Assembly (NCBI RefSeq): GCF_005434965.1
Contig: NZ_SKCI01000001.1
Span: forward strand, 124,001-188,000
Direction of reading: 5' to 3'
Origin: Marimonas lutisalis
GTDB taxonomy: Bacteria; Pseudomonadota; Alphaproteobacteria; Rhodobacterales; Rhodobacteraceae
DNA: 64,000 nt
The position numbers were made by a program, and so were the translations under genes. How positions within the stretch are numbered: the first letter of the stretch is position 1; each line of letters opens with the position of its first letter. Of this stretch, positions 42,218 through 51,976 are shown piece by piece. Below the pieces are notes generated by a model. It was not told the origin of the DNA. It ran no database searches and worked only from the letters and a program-made list of their open reading frames with translations.

Positions 42218-42366
42218 GAATCGGGTCCCCTTTTTGCTCACCCGGGGTGTTTAGTCATTTCGCAGGTGCAGCGCAACAAATATACCCTTGTGACCCTGCG
42301 TTTTGTTCATTTCTTGCGTGGATGATTTTGCGGGTGCAGCACGCGCCGGCAATGCTATGAGGGGGC

Positions 42367-43137
42367 ATGGACACGCTCTTTGCCCTTGTAACCCCGACGG
42401 AACTGGCGCTGTGCCTGTCGATCACGCTCTTTGCCGGGGTGGTCAAGGGTATTGTCGGCTTTGCCATGCCGCTGATCATGATTTCGGGCATGGGCAGTGT
42501 GATCGCGCCGGAACTGGCGCTGGCGGGGCTGCTGATCCCGACGCTGGTGGGCAATGCCTGGCAGGGGTTCCGGCAGGGGCCGCGCGCGGCGCTGGGCTCG
42601 CTCCGGGCGTTCCGGGTGTTCATCATCGTCGGCGGCGTGATGCTGGTGGCCAGCGCGCAGCTGGTGCGCGCTATCCCGGCGCAGATGATGTTCATCCTGA
42701 TCGGCGTGCCGGTGACCGTGTTCACGCTGTTGCAGCTGCGTGGCTGGCGCCCGCGCATCCCGGCCGCTCGCGAAACCGTGGCGCAGGCGGGCGTGGGGGC
42801 GCTCGCGGGTGCGATGGGCGGGTTTTCCGGCACATGGGGGCCGCCCACGGTGCTGTTTCTGACCGCGCTCGATACGCCCAAGCTCGACCAGGTGCGCATC
42901 CAGGGGGTGCTTTACGGACTGGGCTCGGTCGCGCTGGTGGGGGCGCATATCGGCTCGGGTGTGCTGCGCTGGGAAACGCTGCCCTTTGCGCTGGCCACGC
43001 TGGCCCCGGCGCTGGCCGGCATGTGGATCGGGCTGCACTTGCAGGACCGGATCGACCAGCGCCTGTTCCAGCGCGCCACGCTGATCGTGCTGATCTTTGC
43101 CGGGCTGAACCTGATCCGCCGAGGGCTGATGGGTTAG
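42367..43137 (+). CDS. TauE/SafE family membrane transporter
   Basis: A 256-residue protein with eight hydrophobic helices and the TauE/SafE repeats (FAGVVKGIVGFAMPLIM near residue 21 and GALAGAMGGFSGTWGPPTVLFL near residue 142). Members export or import sulfonates, sulfite and related organosulfur anions. The last 4 bp overlap the stop of the convergent P-type ATPase gene. Confidence 0.88.
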   Translation: MDTLFALVTPTELALCLSITLFAGVVKGIVGFAMPLIMISGMGSVIAPELALAGLLIPTLVGNAWQGFRQGPRAALGSLRAFRVFIIVGGVMLVASAQLVRAIPAQMMFILIGVPVTVFTLLQLRGWRPRIPAARETVAQAGVGALAGAMGGFSGTWGPPTVLFLTALDTPKLDQVRIQGVLYGLGSVALVGAHIGSGVLRWETLPFALATLAPALAGMWIGLHLQDRIDQRLFQRATLIVLIFAGLNLIRRGLMG

Positions 43138-45740
43138 CGCCGCGCCATCGCCATCTTGATCACTTCCGGCACCACGAGGATCGGCAGGCACAGAAGGCCG
43201 ATCATCTGCCAGTGCTCCCAGCCCAGCGGCGCCGTGCGCAACAGCGTTTGCAGCGGCGGCCAGTAGACGGCGGCCAGCTGCGAGGCCAGCATCAAGGCGA
43301 AGGCGAGGATCAGCCAGCGGTTCGAGAACCATCCCAGCGCGGTGCAGCTGCGGGTGAACGAACGGAAGGCGAAAACGCTGGTTTTTTCGAACAGGACGAT
43401 GCCGGTGAAGGCGGCGGTGCGCGCCAGCGCTTCGCCCTCGGGCATGAGCGTATAGAAGATGTAGAGGCTGGCGGTGCCGGTATAGAGGCCGAAAGCGCAG
43501 ATCATCAGGAAGGCGGGCCTATCGAGAATGCCCCTGTCGAGCGCGCGTGGGGGCACGCGCATCTGTTCGGGCGTGGCCTTTTCCAGCCCCAGCGCCAGCG
43601 CGGTGATGCCATCGGTGATCAGGTTCATCCACAGGATCTGCGTCGGCAGGAAAATGAGCGGCCCGCCGAAGGCCACGTTGGCTACGATCGCCAGAACCTC
43701 GCCCGCGTTCGAGGACAGCAGGTAGCGCACGAAGCGGCGGATGTTCTCGAACTGGCGGCGGCCCTCGCGGATGGCGGCGGCGATGGTGGCGAAATTGTCG
43801 TCGAGCAGGACAAGATCCGAGGCGTCCTTGGCCACGTCGGTGCCGCGGATGCCCATCGCCACGCCGATATCGGCGCGTTTGAGCGCGGGCGCGTCGTTCA
43901 CCCCGTCGCCGGTCATGGCGACGATCTTGCCGCTGTCCTGCAACGCCTCGACCAGCCGCATCTTGTGCTGCGGCGCGGTGCGGGCAAAGAGCACGTTTTC
44001 CTGCAGCAGTTCCTTCAGCGCGGCATCGTCGATCTCGTCCAGCTCGGCTCCGGTGACCGCCCGGTCGATATCGAGCCCGATCGAGACGGCGATGGCACGG
44101 GCGGTGTTGGGATCGTCGCCGGTGATCATCACCACCCGGATGCCCGCGCGGCCGCAATCGCGGATCGCCTCGGCAACCTCGGCGCGCGGTGGGTCGATCA
44201 GGCTGGCCAGCGCGATGAACTCGAGATCCGTTTCCTCGGCGTCGTCGGTGCTGGCCGTCCGGCGCGCCAGCGCGATCACCCGGTGGCCCTGCGCCGTCAT
44301 GTCGGTTTTTGCGTTCAGGATCGCCTGCCGCGCCGCCGCGTCCAGCGCGGCGCTGCCGCCGGGGCCGCGCCAGTGCGTGCAATGCTCCAGCACGGTTTCG
44401 GGCGCACCTTTCATCAGCAGCACGGTTTCGCTGTCGATCCTGCGCAGCACGCTCATCCGCTTGCGCTCGGACGAAAACGGCTTTTCATCCAGTGCGGGGA
44501 TTTTCGGGATCGGGGTCCAGCCCTTGTAGGCGAGCGTCACCAGCGCGCCCTCGGTCGGGTCGCCGATCATCCGCCAGTCGGATCCTTCGCGCACCAGCGA
44601 TGCGTTGGTGCAGCCAAGGGCCACTTCGAGCGCGGCGGCAAGATCCGCGTCGTCGGCATGGCGCACCGGGGCGCCGTTGCGCGTGATGCGCCCGGCCGGG
44701 TCATAGCCCGTTCCGCTGGCCTCGTAGGTCTGCCCGCCGATCCACAGGAACTGCGCGGTCATGCGGTTTTCGGTCAGGGTGCCGGTCTTGTCGGTGCAGA
44801 TGACCGAGGCCGCGCCGAGTGTCTCCACCGCCTGCAGGTGCCGCGCCAGCGCGTTGCGCCGGGCCATCGCCGCGGCCCCAAGGGCAAGCGAGATGGTGAC
44901 GACCGCCGGCAGGCCCTCGGGCACCACGGCCACGGCCATCGACAGGCCGACCATGACCATTTCGGTCACGCTGCGGCCCACGTAGATGCCGATGGCGGCA
45001 ATCGCCGCGCCCACGCTGACGGCGGCAAGCCCCAACTGGCGGGCCAGCCGCTTGAGTTGTTGCGACAGGTGGGTCTCTTGTTCTTCGACCGAGCCAGCCA
45101 TCACCGCGATCTGGCCGAAGGCGGTGCGCGCGCCAGTGCCGGTGACGATGCCCTCGCCGCGCCCGGCCACCACCGCCGTGCCCATCAGCAGATCGCCACG
45201 CCCGTCGGCGCCGCCCACGGATTTGTCGACGGGGAAGGATTCGCCGGTCAGCACGCTTTCGTCGGCGCGCATCTCCAGCGCGTTGGTCAGTGACAGGTCG
45301 GCCGGCACCCGGTCGCCCGCGCCGATCAGTACGAGATCGCCCGGCACCAGGTCGCGGGTGTCGATTTCCAGCGGCCGGCCATCGCGGATCACCTCGGCCC
45401 GGGCCGAGAGCATCTTGCGCAGGCCGGCCAGCGCCGTTTCGGCCTGCCATTCTTGGAAAAAGCCCAGCACGCCGTTCAGCACCACGACGAGCCCGATGGC
45501 GATGGCGTCGATCTTTTCGCCCAGCGCCAGCGCGATGACCGCGGCGGCGATCAGGAGCAGCACCAGCGTACCCGTGAACTGTTTAAGCAGGATCACCCAG
45601 GGCGGCGTCACGCGTGCCTCGGCCACGGTGTTGGGGCCGAACTCGGCCAGGCGCCGGGCGGCCTCCTCCGAGGTCAGCCCGGTCGTTTGCCGTATCGGGG
45701 CGGAACTGTCAGCCGACTCTGTCGTATCCGGTTGTGCCAT
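43134..45740 (-). CDS. P2-type cation-transporting ATPase (calcium/SERCA-like)
   Basis: An 868-residue P-type ATPase starting at ATG 45740 ([12 protein letters not shown]); a GTG at 45746 is an alternative. In order: N-terminal cation ATPase domain, [11 protein letters not shown] actuator loop near residue 178, [15 protein letters not shown] in membrane helix 4 (the P2 ion-binding signature), phosphorylation motif CTDKTGTLT near residue 313, [11 protein letters not shown] near 460, and [21 protein letters not shown] near 620. PEGL points to Ca2+ (or Mn2+/Na+) export and not heavy metal. It lies next to the DsrC-like gene on the same strand. Confidence 0.9.
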   Translation of the reverse strand: MAQPDTTESADSSAPIRQTTGLTSEEAARRLAEFGPNTVAEARVTPPWVILLKQFTGTLVLLLIAAAVIALALGEKIDAIAIGLVVVLNGVLGFFQEWQAETALAGLRKMLSARAEVIRDGRPLEIDTRDLVPGDLVLIGAGDRVPADLSLTNALEMRADESVLTGESFPVDKSVGGADGRGDLLMGTAVVAGRGEGIVTGTGARTAFGQIAVMAGSVEEQETHLSQQLKRLARQLGLAAVSVGAAIAAIGIYVGRSVTEMVMVGLSMAVAVVPEGLPAVVTISLALGAAAMARRNALARHLQAVETLGAASVICTDKTGTLTENRMTAQFLWIGGQTYEASGTGYDPAGRITRNGAPVRHADDADLAAALEVALGCTNASLVREGSDWRMIGDPTEGALVTLAYKGWTPIPKIPALDEKPFSSERKRMSVLRRIDSETVLLMKGAPETVLEHCTHWRGPGGSAALDAAARQAILNAKTDMTAQGHRVIALARRTASTDDAEETDLEFIALASLIDPPRAEVAEAIRDCGRAGIRVVMITGDDPNTARAIAVSIGLDIDRAVTGAELDEIDDAALKELLQENVLFARTAPQHKMRLVEALQDSGKIVAMTGDGVNDAPALKRADIGVAMGIRGTDVAKDASDLVLLDDNFATIAAAIREGRRQFENIRRFVRYLLSSNAGEVLAIVANVAFGGPLIFLPTQILWMNLITDGITALALGLEKATPEQMRVPPRALDRGILDRPAFLMICAFGLYTGTASLYIFYTLMPEGEALARTAAFTGIVLFEKTSVFAFRSFTRSCTALGWFSNRWLILAFALMLASQLAAVYWPPLQTLLRTAPLGWEHWQMIGLLCLPILVVPEVIKMAMARR

Positions 45741-45811
45741 GCGCACATATTATCCATCTCGCGGGCGGGCCGAATTGATTTCGGGCAAATGGCGGTGCGT
45801 GCGGTGGGGCG

Positions 45812-46195
45812 TTACCCGGTCGACCAGGCGCGCGGCTGGCGCATGCCGGCGATCTTGCAGGCCTGTTTGACATAGCCCTGCGGGAAAAGCGCATAGAGCG
45901 CATCCTTGGCCTGCGATTTCGTCAGCCCCGAACCATGGCCGAGAAAGCGCAGCACGAAACGCTGATCGGGCATGATGCCGTGCTCTTCCTCCTGCGCGCG
46001 GATGAAGGCGATCACTTCGTAATGCCGGTCGGTCAGTATGACGCCCTCGGCCCGGGCGGCATGTTCGGCAAACTCGCGCGTCCAGAGCGCGGGATCGGTC
46101 AGGTAGCCATATTCGTCCACCGTCACCGGCCCCGAGGGCAGGGCGATTTCAGTCAGGATATCCGGACGTGTGCGCATGGGATCAGAATGGCGCAT
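45812..46195 (-). CDS. TusE/DsrC-like protein lacking the terminal cysteine
   Basis: A 127-residue protein of the TusE/DsrC/DsvC family (VTVDEYGYLTDPALWTREF, GIMPDQRFVLRFLGHGSGLTKSQAKDALYALFPQG). In DsrC two Cys lie in the C-terminal arm; TusE keeps only the last one. Here the Cys in QACKIAGM is kept, but the residue 11 positions later, where the terminal Cys should be, is Trp (RAWSTG). So it can be neither normal DsrC nor TusE and looks like the regulatory-type subgroup. Start ATG 46195 or 46177 are both possible. Confidence 0.85.
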   Translation of the reverse strand: MRHSDPMRTRPDILTEIALPSGPVTVDEYGYLTDPALWTREFAEHAARAEGVILTDRHYEVIAFIRAQEEEHGIMPDQRFVLRFLGHGSGLTKSQAKDALYALFPQGYVKQACKIAGMRQPRAWSTG

Positions 46196-46290
46196 CAGCG
46201 GTCCACGTCAAATGGCAAATCCGCGCGGGGTTGTGATTGCCGGCGCGCGGTGAAAGGGTGCGCGCGGCGCAGACAGGCAGGAGAGCAGGC

Positions 46291-47355
46291 ATGAAACGTG
46301 TGGAACTGGGGCAATCGGGAATCGAGGTGAGCGCGATGTGCCTTGGGTCGATGACATGGGGCACGCAGACACCGATAGCCGAGGCCCATGCCCAGATCGA
46401 ACATGCGCTGGCCGCCGGCGTCGATTTCATCGACACCGCGCATATGTATCCGGTGAACCCGGTCTCGGCGGGAACGCTGGGTCGCACCGAGGAGATCATC
46501 GGCGACTGGTTCGAAAAATCCGGGCGGCGGGGCGAGGTGGTGATCGCGACGAAGCACCTGGGAGAAGGGTCCGGCGTGGTCGAGGGCGGGACGCCGATGA
46601 TTTCTTCGGACACGATCCCCGAGGCCGTAGAGGGCAGCCTGACGCGGCTGAAAACCGACGTGATCGACCTTTACCAGCTGCACTGGCCCAATCGCGGCTC
46701 CTATCATTTCCGCAGGAACTGGCGCTTCGATCCGCGTGGGCAGGACCGGGACGCGACCGAGCAACATATCGCGGACGTGATGGGGGCGCTGCAACGCGAG
46801 GTCGAGAAGGGCCGTATCCGCGCCTTCGGGCTGTCGAACGAAAGCGCCTGGGGCACCTGCCAGTGGCTGGCCGCGGCCGCGCGCGGGCAGGGGCCGCGCG
46901 TTGTGGCGATGCAGAACGAATATTCGCTCCTGTGCCGTCTTTACGATACCGACATGGCCGAGCTGGGCCATAACGAGCGCGTCACGCTGCTGGCGTTTTC
47001 ACCGCTGGCGACCGGGCTTCTGAGCGGCAAGTACCAGGATGGCGCGGTGCCCGGTGGATCGCGCATGGCCGTGGCCGGGGCGACCGGCGGCACGACCGAC
47101 CTGGGCGGGCGGGTGACCGCGCGGGTGTTCCCTGCGGTCGCGGCCTACCTGGAGATCGCGCGGCGCCACGGGATTGACCCGGTGCACATGGCGCTGGCCT
47201 TTGTCATGCAGCGGCCCTTTCCGGCGATCCCGATCTTCGGGGCGACGACGCTGGCACAGCTGGATCATGCGCTGGGGGCGGCCGGAGTGACGCTGTCTGA
47301 CGACGTGCTGGACGAGATCGACGCGGCCCACCGGGCCCATCCGATGCCGTATTGA
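46291..47355 (+). CDS. Aldo/keto reductase (Tas-like)
   Basis: A 354-residue aldo/keto reductase starting at ATG 46291, 8 bases after CAGGAGAG. The catalytic Asp and Tyr are in FIDTAHMYP near residues 46-54, the Lys in VIATKHL near residue 88, and His in YQLHWPN near 131. The C-terminal LSDDVLDEIDAAHRAHPMPY resembles the Tas/YghZ group. It reduces small aldehydes or ketones with NADPH; substrate unknown. The stop is 8 bp from the end of the convergent carboxyltransferase gene. Confidence 0.92.
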   Translation: MKRVELGQSGIEVSAMCLGSMTWGTQTPIAEAHAQIEHALAAGVDFIDTAHMYPVNPVSAGTLGRTEEIIGDWFEKSGRRGEVVIATKHLGEGSGVVEGGTPMISSDTIPEAVEGSLTRLKTDVIDLYQLHWPNRGSYHFRRNWRFDPRGQDRDATEQHIADVMGALQREVEKGRIRAFGLSNESAWGTCQWLAAAARGQGPRVVAMQNEYSLLCRLYDTDMAELGHNERVTLLAFSPLATGLLSGKYQDGAVPGGSRMAVAGATGGTTDLGGRVTARVFPAVAAYLEIARRHGIDPVHMALAFVMQRPFPAIPIFGATTLAQLDHALGAAGVTLSDDVLDEIDAAHRAHPMPY

Positions 47356-47362
47356 GCAGGGC

Positions 47363-49132
47363 CTACCAGGCGTCGGCATAGCGCGGGCCGGGCGTGGCCG
47401 GGCCGGCGGTGGCGAATGCGCGATCGATGGCCGCGCGCGTCTCGGCCGGGTCGATCACCGCGTCGAACTCCAGCAGGCTGGCAGCGTTTAGGGCCTTGCC
47501 GCGCTCGTAAAGCTCATCCACGAGGCGTTGGTATTCTGCCTCGCGCGCCTTCGGGTCCCCGATCGCGGCAAGATGTGCCCGGTGGCCCAGTTTCACCGCC
47601 CCTTCCAGCCCCATCGCGCCCACCTCGCCGGTGGGCCAGGCGCAGCAGAAATGCGGCCGGTCGAAGCCGCCACCGGCCATCGCCATGGCGCCCAGCCCAT
47701 AGGCCTTGCGCAGGATCACGGTGACCAGCGGCTGGCCGAAATGCGCACCGGCGAGGAAAAGACGCGAAATATGCGCAACCTGGCCGGTTTCCTCGATCGC
47801 GGGGCCGACCATGAAGCCCGGCGTGTCGCAGAGCGTGACCACCGGCACCCCCCAGGCATCGCAGAGCTGCAGGAACCGCGCGCCCTTGTCGCCCGCCGCG
47901 GCGTCGATCGCGCCGCCCAGGTGCAGCGGGTTGTTGGCCAGAAGCCCCACGGCGCGGCCCCTTATGCGGGCAAAGCCCGTGATCATGCCCGCGCCGAAGC
48001 CCGCGCGCAGTTCCAGGAAGCTGTCCTTGTCCGCCAGCGCCCGGATGGCGGCGCGCATGTCATAGGCGCGGGTGCGGTCGGCGGGCACGATCCGGCGCAG
48101 CGCTTTGTCCTCGCCCTGGCCCTGCGCGCCCGTCTCGGAGAGGGAAAGCAGCCGCTTGGCTGCCGCAACCGCCTCGGCCTCGTCTTCGCACAGAAGATCG
48201 ATCACGCCGTTTTTCACCTGCACGTCCGAGGGGCCGATCTCGGTCGGCTTCACCTGGCCCAGGCCGCCGCCTTCGATCATCGCCGGGCCGCCCATGCCGA
48301 TCCAGCTCTTGCGCGTGGCGATGCGCAGGTCGCAGACGCCGAAGAGCGCGGCATTGCCGGCGAAGCAGAAGCCCGCGACGATGCCGATCTTTGGCCCCCG
48401 GTGCGCGGCGAACTGCCGAAACGAGGTGACGTTGAGCCACGCCGCCATTACCCGGGCAACGTCGCCGTCATTGGGTCGCCCGCCGCCGCCCTCGGCAAAG
48501 AGCACGATGGGCAGGTTGTCTCGGCTCGCGACCTCGATCAGGCGATCCATCTTGCGGTGATGGTTGAAGCCCTGCGTGCCCGCCATCACCATGTAATCCA
48601 CCGCCATCGCCGCCACCGGGCGCCCGTTCACCAGCCCCGTGCCGCAGATGATGCCATCGCCTTGGCTGCGGGCCTGAAGCTCGTCCAGCGGTTTCTGTCC
48701 GCGCTGCGCGGCGACGGCCAGAGCGCCGTATTCGGTGAAACTGCCCGGGTCGAACAGGTCCGCGATGTTCTCGCGCGCGGTGCGCATGCCTTGCGCGTGG
48801 CGTTTCGCCACGGCCTCTGGGCGGGCCGCGTCGGACAGGAGCGCCATGCGGGCCTCGAATTCGTCGAGATCGGGGCGGGCCTCTTCGGTGGGGGCGCTGA
48901 CGGCGGCGGAGGTCTCGGCGGCGTCCAGCGTCAACAGCGGCTCGCCGCCCTTGAGCTCGTCTCCCGCGGTGACATGCACCGCCGTCACCCGCCCGCCGGT
49001 GTCCGTGCGGATGTCGTGTCGCATCTTCATCAGCTCGGTCGAGATCAGCACCGCGCCCGCGGCGACCTCCTGCCCGGGTGTCACATGGATTTCCGCCACG
49101 ATCGCGGCGCCCTCGGCCCTGATGATTGTCAC
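47363..49132 (-). CDS. Biotin carboxyl carrier fused to acyl-CoA carboxyltransferase
   Basis: A 589-residue protein. Start GTG 49132 is preferred since AAGGGGGA lies 7 bases upstream. Residues 1-70 form a biotinyl domain with TELMKMRHD near residue 29 (biotinyl Lys with Leu where Ala is usual). Residues about 90-589 are a carboxyltransferase: GTGLVNGRPVAAMAVDYMVMAG near 160, FAGNAALFGVCDLRIATRKSWIGMGGP near 255, and CDTPGFMVGP near 437. It should move CO2 from carboxybiotin to an acyl-CoA. No biotin carboxylase gene is adjacent, so it would need one from elsewhere. Substrate (propionyl-, acetyl- or other acyl-CoA) cannot be chosen from sequence. Confidence 0.85.
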   Translation of the reverse strand: MTIIRAEGAAIVAEIHVTPGQEVAAGAVLISTELMKMRHDIRTDTGGRVTAVHVTAGDELKGGEPLLTLDAAETSAAVSAPTEEARPDLDEFEARMALLSDAARPEAVAKRHAQGMRTARENIADLFDPGSFTEYGALAVAAQRGQKPLDELQARSQGDGIICGTGLVNGRPVAAMAVDYMVMAGTQGFNHHRKMDRLIEVASRDNLPIVLFAEGGGGRPNDGDVARVMAAWLNVTSFRQFAAHRGPKIGIVAGFCFAGNAALFGVCDLRIATRKSWIGMGGPAMIEGGGLGQVKPTEIGPSDVQVKNGVIDLLCEDEAEAVAAAKRLLSLSETGAQGQGEDKALRRIVPADRTRAYDMRAAIRALADKDSFLELRAGFGAGMITGFARIRGRAVGLLANNPLHLGGAIDAAAGDKGARFLQLCDAWGVPVVTLCDTPGFMVGPAIEETGQVAHISRLFLAGAHFGQPLVTVILRKAYGLGAMAMAGGGFDRPHFCCAWPTGEVGAMGLEGAVKLGHRAHLAAIGDPKAREAEYQRLVDELYERGKALNAASLLEFDAVIDPAETRAAIDRAFATAGPATPGPRYADAW

Positions 49133-49215
49133 GCGGCATTCCCCCTTTGACACGGGGACGAGTGTGCGAAGCGCCGCGCGGCAATTCAACCGCCCTGATC
49201 GCCCGGGCCGCAACG

Positions 49216-49246
49216 TAAAACGCCCCGGTCCGTGAGAACCGGGGCG
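49216..49246 (-). terminator. Rho-independent terminator of pckA
   Basis: Arms CGCCCCGGT and ACCGGGGCG; on the minus strand the stem is followed by TTTTACG. It is located 37 bp after the pckA stop. Confidence 0.85.
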
Positions 49247-49259
49247 CAATGATGCGTAG

Positions 49260-49277
49260 GGCGGGCTTAAGCCCGCC
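49260..49277. repeat. Dispersed palindrome (family D), pckA 3' region
   Basis: Perfect 18-bp palindrome GGCGGGCTTAAGCCCGCC flanked by GTA on the left and TTAC on the right, between the pckA stop and its terminator. Confidence 0.7.
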
Positions 49278-49282
49278 TTACC

Positions 49283-50881
49283 TTACCCGATGGCGGCGGC
49301 CTTCACGTCATCGTCGATGAAGGGCACGTATTGTTCGAAATTGTCGGCGAACATGCCCACCAGCTTCGCCGCGGCGGCGTCATAGGCTTCCTTGTCGGCC
49401 CAGGTCGAGCGCGGATCGAGCAGGGCGGCATCCACGCCGGTGACGGTCACCGGCACGTCGAAGCCGAAATTCGGATCCTTGCGGAAGGTCGCCTCGTTCA
49501 GCGAGCCGTCGAGCGCGGCGGTCAGCAGCGCGCGGGTGGCCTGGATCGGCATGCGCGAGCCGGTGCCGTAGGCGCCGCCGGTCCAGCCGGTATTGACCAG
49601 CCAGCAGGTGGCGCCGTGCTTGGCGATCTTGTCGCGCAGCAGGTTGCCGTAGACCTCGGGGCGGCGCGGCATGAAGGGGGCGCCGAAGCAGGTCGAGAAG
49701 GTGGGTTCCGGCTCGGTCACGCCGCGTTCTGTCCCGGCGACCTTGGCGGTGAAGCCCGAAAGGAAGTGATACATCGCCTGCGCCGGCGTCAGCCGCGCGA
49801 TCGGGGGCAGCACGCCGAAGGCGTCGCAGGTCAGCATGATCACGTTCTTCGGATGGCCGCCGAGCCCGGTATCGGACGCGTTCGAGATATAGTTCAGCGG
49901 ATAGGCGCAGCGCATGTTGGCCGTCAGGCTGTCATCGTCGAAGTCGAGTTCCTTGGTCTCTTCGTTGTAGACCATGTTCTCGATCACCGTGCCGAACTTC
50001 GACGTGGTGGCATAGATTTCCGGTTCGGCCTCGGGGTCGAGGCCGATGGTCTTGGCATAGCAGCCGCCTTCGAAGTTGAAGGTGCCGCGTTCCGACCAGC
50101 CATGTTCATCGTCGCCGATCAGCGTACGGGCCGGATCGGCCGAAAGCGTCGTCTTGCCGGTGCCCGACAGGCCGAAGAACACCGCGGTATCGACCGGGTT
50201 GCCGGTGGCATGGTTGGCCGAGCAGTGCATCGGCATCACGCCTTTTTCCGGCAGCAGGTAGTTCAGCAGGGTAAAGACCGATTTCTTGTTCTCGCCCGCA
50301 TATTCCGTGCCGCCGATCAGGATCATCTTGCGATCGAAGTTCATCGCGATCACGGTTTCGCTGCGGCAGCCGTGCTTGGCCGGGTCGGCCTGGAAGCTGG
50401 GGCAGTTGATCACCGTGAAATCGGCGATGAACCCGTCCAGCGCCGAGCGGTCGGGCCGGCGCAGCAGGTGGCGGATGAACAGGTTGTGCCAGGCCAGTTC
50501 CGTGACCATGCGCACGTTGATCGCATGGGCCGGGTCCGCGCCGCCGATCAGGTCCTGCACGTAATAGTCGCGGCCCTTCATGTGGGCGATCATGTCGTCG
50601 TAAAGCGCGTCAAAGCCCTCGGGGCTCATCTCGGCGTTGTTTTCCCACCAGATCGTGTCGGCCACGCTGTCGGTCTTGACCACGTGCTTGTCCTTGGGCG
50701 AGCGGCCGGTGAACTTGCCGGTGGACACGAGGAACGTGCCACCATTGCCCAGGTGGCCTTCGCCGGCCTTCAGGGCCGCCTCGATCAGGGCAGGCTCCAT
50801 GAGGTTGTAATAGACATTGCCCAGCCCATCGATGCCTTGATCTTCAAGCTGGAAATTCGGGTTCACCCGTCCAAATGTCAT
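49283..50881 (-). CDS. pckA: Phosphoenolpyruvate carboxykinase (ATP)
   Basis: A 532-residue ATP-dependent PEPCK, the key enzyme of gluconeogenesis from C4 acids. The start is ATG 50881 with AAGGAGCG upstream. Motifs: a Lys-rich [14 protein letters not shown] near residue 51, [29 protein letters not shown] (PEPCK-specific loop and P-loop) near residue 222, and [21 protein letters not shown] near 258. Its promoter faces chvI; the shared 352-bp region contains an 18-bp palindrome and two TTAGCGC repeats. In relatives, ChvIG affects pckA expression. Confidence 0.97.
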   Translation of the reverse strand: MTFGRVNPNFQLEDQGIDGLGNVYYNLMEPALIEAALKAGEGHLGNGGTFLVSTGKFTGRSPKDKHVVKTDSVADTIWWENNAEMSPEGFDALYDDMIAHMKGRDYYVQDLIGGADPAHAINVRMVTELAWHNLFIRHLLRRPDRSALDGFIADFTVINCPSFQADPAKHGCRSETVIAMNFDRKMILIGGTEYAGENKKSVFTLLNYLLPEKGVMPMHCSANHATGNPVDTAVFFGLSGTGKTTLSADPARTLIGDDEHGWSERGTFNFEGGCYAKTIGLDPEAEPEIYATTSKFGTVIENMVYNEETKELDFDDDSLTANMRCAYPLNYISNASDTGLGGHPKNVIMLTCDAFGVLPPIARLTPAQAMYHFLSGFTAKVAGTERGVTEPEPTFSTCFGAPFMPRRPEVYGNLLRDKIAKHGATCWLVNTGWTGGAYGTGSRMPIQATRALLTAALDGSLNEATFRKDPNFGFDVPVTVTGVDAALLDPRSTWADKEAYDAAAAKLVGMFADNFEQYVPFIDDDVKAAAIG

Positions 50882-51029
50882 GTTTCGTCGCTCCTTGCGT
50901 GCCTGCGCCTGACTGGGCCGTTCCTTTTCCGGGCGGAGCGGAAAGCTGGCCGCCCTGTGGCCCGAGACGGGCCGGATAGTGCGCCTCTTAACATGGCAGT
51001 TCGGGACAGGAACAGGACGCTTTGGCGCA

Positions 51030-51060
51030 GTTAGCGCAACCACGCCGACGTTAGCGCCAC
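51030..51060. promoter_or_regulatory. Tandem TTAGCGC operator half-sites near pckA
   Basis: GTTAGCGCAAC and GTTAGCGCCAC, 20 bp apart. TTAGCGC is half of a LacI-type symmetric site (TTAGCGCTAA). The same GTTAGCGCCA occurs at 60731-60740 before etfB. A LacI-family carbon regulator such as CceR is possible; I am not certain of its published motif. Confidence 0.45.
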
Positions 51061-51109
51061 CAATTTCCGATCCGAAACCCAATGTGAGGCAAATTAGCCA
51101 TTGTTAAGA

Positions 51110-51127
51110 CATTTTGGGCCCAAAATG
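51110..51127. promoter_or_regulatory. Perfect 18-bp palindrome before chvI
   Basis: CATTTTGGGCCCAAAATG, fully symmetric with no spacer, 107 bp before the chvI start. It is likely an operator for a dimeric regulator acting on chvI or pckA. Confidence 0.55.
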
Positions 51128-51233
51128 AGTCGGAATGCCCGGCTGATTCGCAGTTAGGGATTGATTGTAAAGGCCAAAACGGCGATTGTGCCTGAAAAAA
51201 ACAGGCATAAAGAGCATTAGAAGGATTTCGGAC

Positions 51234-51935
51234 ATGTCGAAAATCGCCCTTGTGGACGATGACAGGAACATCCTGACATCGGTGGCCATGACCCTTGAGG
51301 CAGAGGGTTTCGAGGTCGAGACTTATCATGATGGCCAGCAGGCGCTGGACGCGTTTAACAAGAAACTTCCCGACATGGCGGTGCTGGACATCAAGATGCC
51401 GCGCATGGACGGCATGGACCTGCTACAGCGGCTTCGGCAGAAGACCTCGATGCCGGTGATTTTCCTGACCTCGAAGGATGACGAGATCGACGAGGTGCTG
51501 GGCCTGCGCATGGGCGCCGACGACTACGTGAAAAAGCCGTTTTCCCAAAGGCTTCTGGTGGAACGCATCCGCGCGCTTCTGCGCCGCCAGGACGCGGTGG
51601 CCGGCGATATCGTGGGCGATACCGAGGAAACCAAGGTGATGGAACGCGGCGATCTGCGGATGGACCCGCTGCGCCACGCGGTGGCCTGGAAGGGCGAGGA
51701 CGTGTCGCTGACGGTGACGGAGTTCCTGCTGCTGCAAGCGCTGGCGCAGCGCCCGGGTTTCGTGAAATCCCGCGATCAGCTGATGGACGTGGCCTATGAC
51801 GACCAGGTTTATGTCGATGACCGCACCATCGACAGCCATATCAAGCGCCTGCGCAAGAAGATGCGCAGCGTCGACCCCGAGTTCTCGGCGATTGAGACGC
51901 TCTATGGGATCGGCTACCGTTACAACGAAGAATAA
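51234..51935 (+). CDS. chvI: Response regulator ChvI
   Basis: A 233-residue OmpR-type response regulator starting at ATG 51234 ([14 protein letters not shown]). The phospho-acceptor is Asp52 in [11 protein letters not shown], with the acidic pair Asp8/9 and Lys in YVKKPF. The C-terminal winged helix includes [17 protein letters not shown] and [17 protein letters not shown]. It pairs with the histidine kinase 41 bp downstream. ChvIG controls envelope stress, acid response and central carbon genes in alphaproteobacteria. Confidence 0.95.
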   Translation: MSKIALVDDDRNILTSVAMTLEAEGFEVETYHDGQQALDAFNKKLPDMAVLDIKMPRMDGMDLLQRLRQKTSMPVIFLTSKDDEIDEVLGLRMGADDYVKKPFSQRLLVERIRALLRRQDAVAGDIVGDTEETKVMERGDLRMDPLRHAVAWKGEDVSLTVTEFLLLQALAQRPGFVKSRDQLMDVAYDDQVYVDDRTIDSHIKRLRKKMRSVDPEFSAIETLYGIGYRYNEE

Positions 51936-51976
51936 AGAAGAATAAGGCCAGAATGGCCCCGGCCGAGAGGTAGAAC

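Larger units (their letters stand above)
50882..51233. other. pckA-chvI divergent control region, 352 bp
   Basis: It holds two direct repeats GTTAGCGCAAC (51030-51040) and GTTAGCGCCAC (51050-51060) exactly 20 bp apart, and a perfect 18-bp palindrome at 51110-51127. An AT-rich stretch (51090-51220) next to chvI probably contains its promoter. No gene longer than 60 codons here looks real. Confidence 0.6.

Noticed and set aside
42303-45293. A 996-codon plus-strand open frame over the TauE and P-type ATPase genes
   Set aside because: The ATPase on the minus strand has all P-type motifs, and the sense frame of tauE is different; the long frame has no family features.
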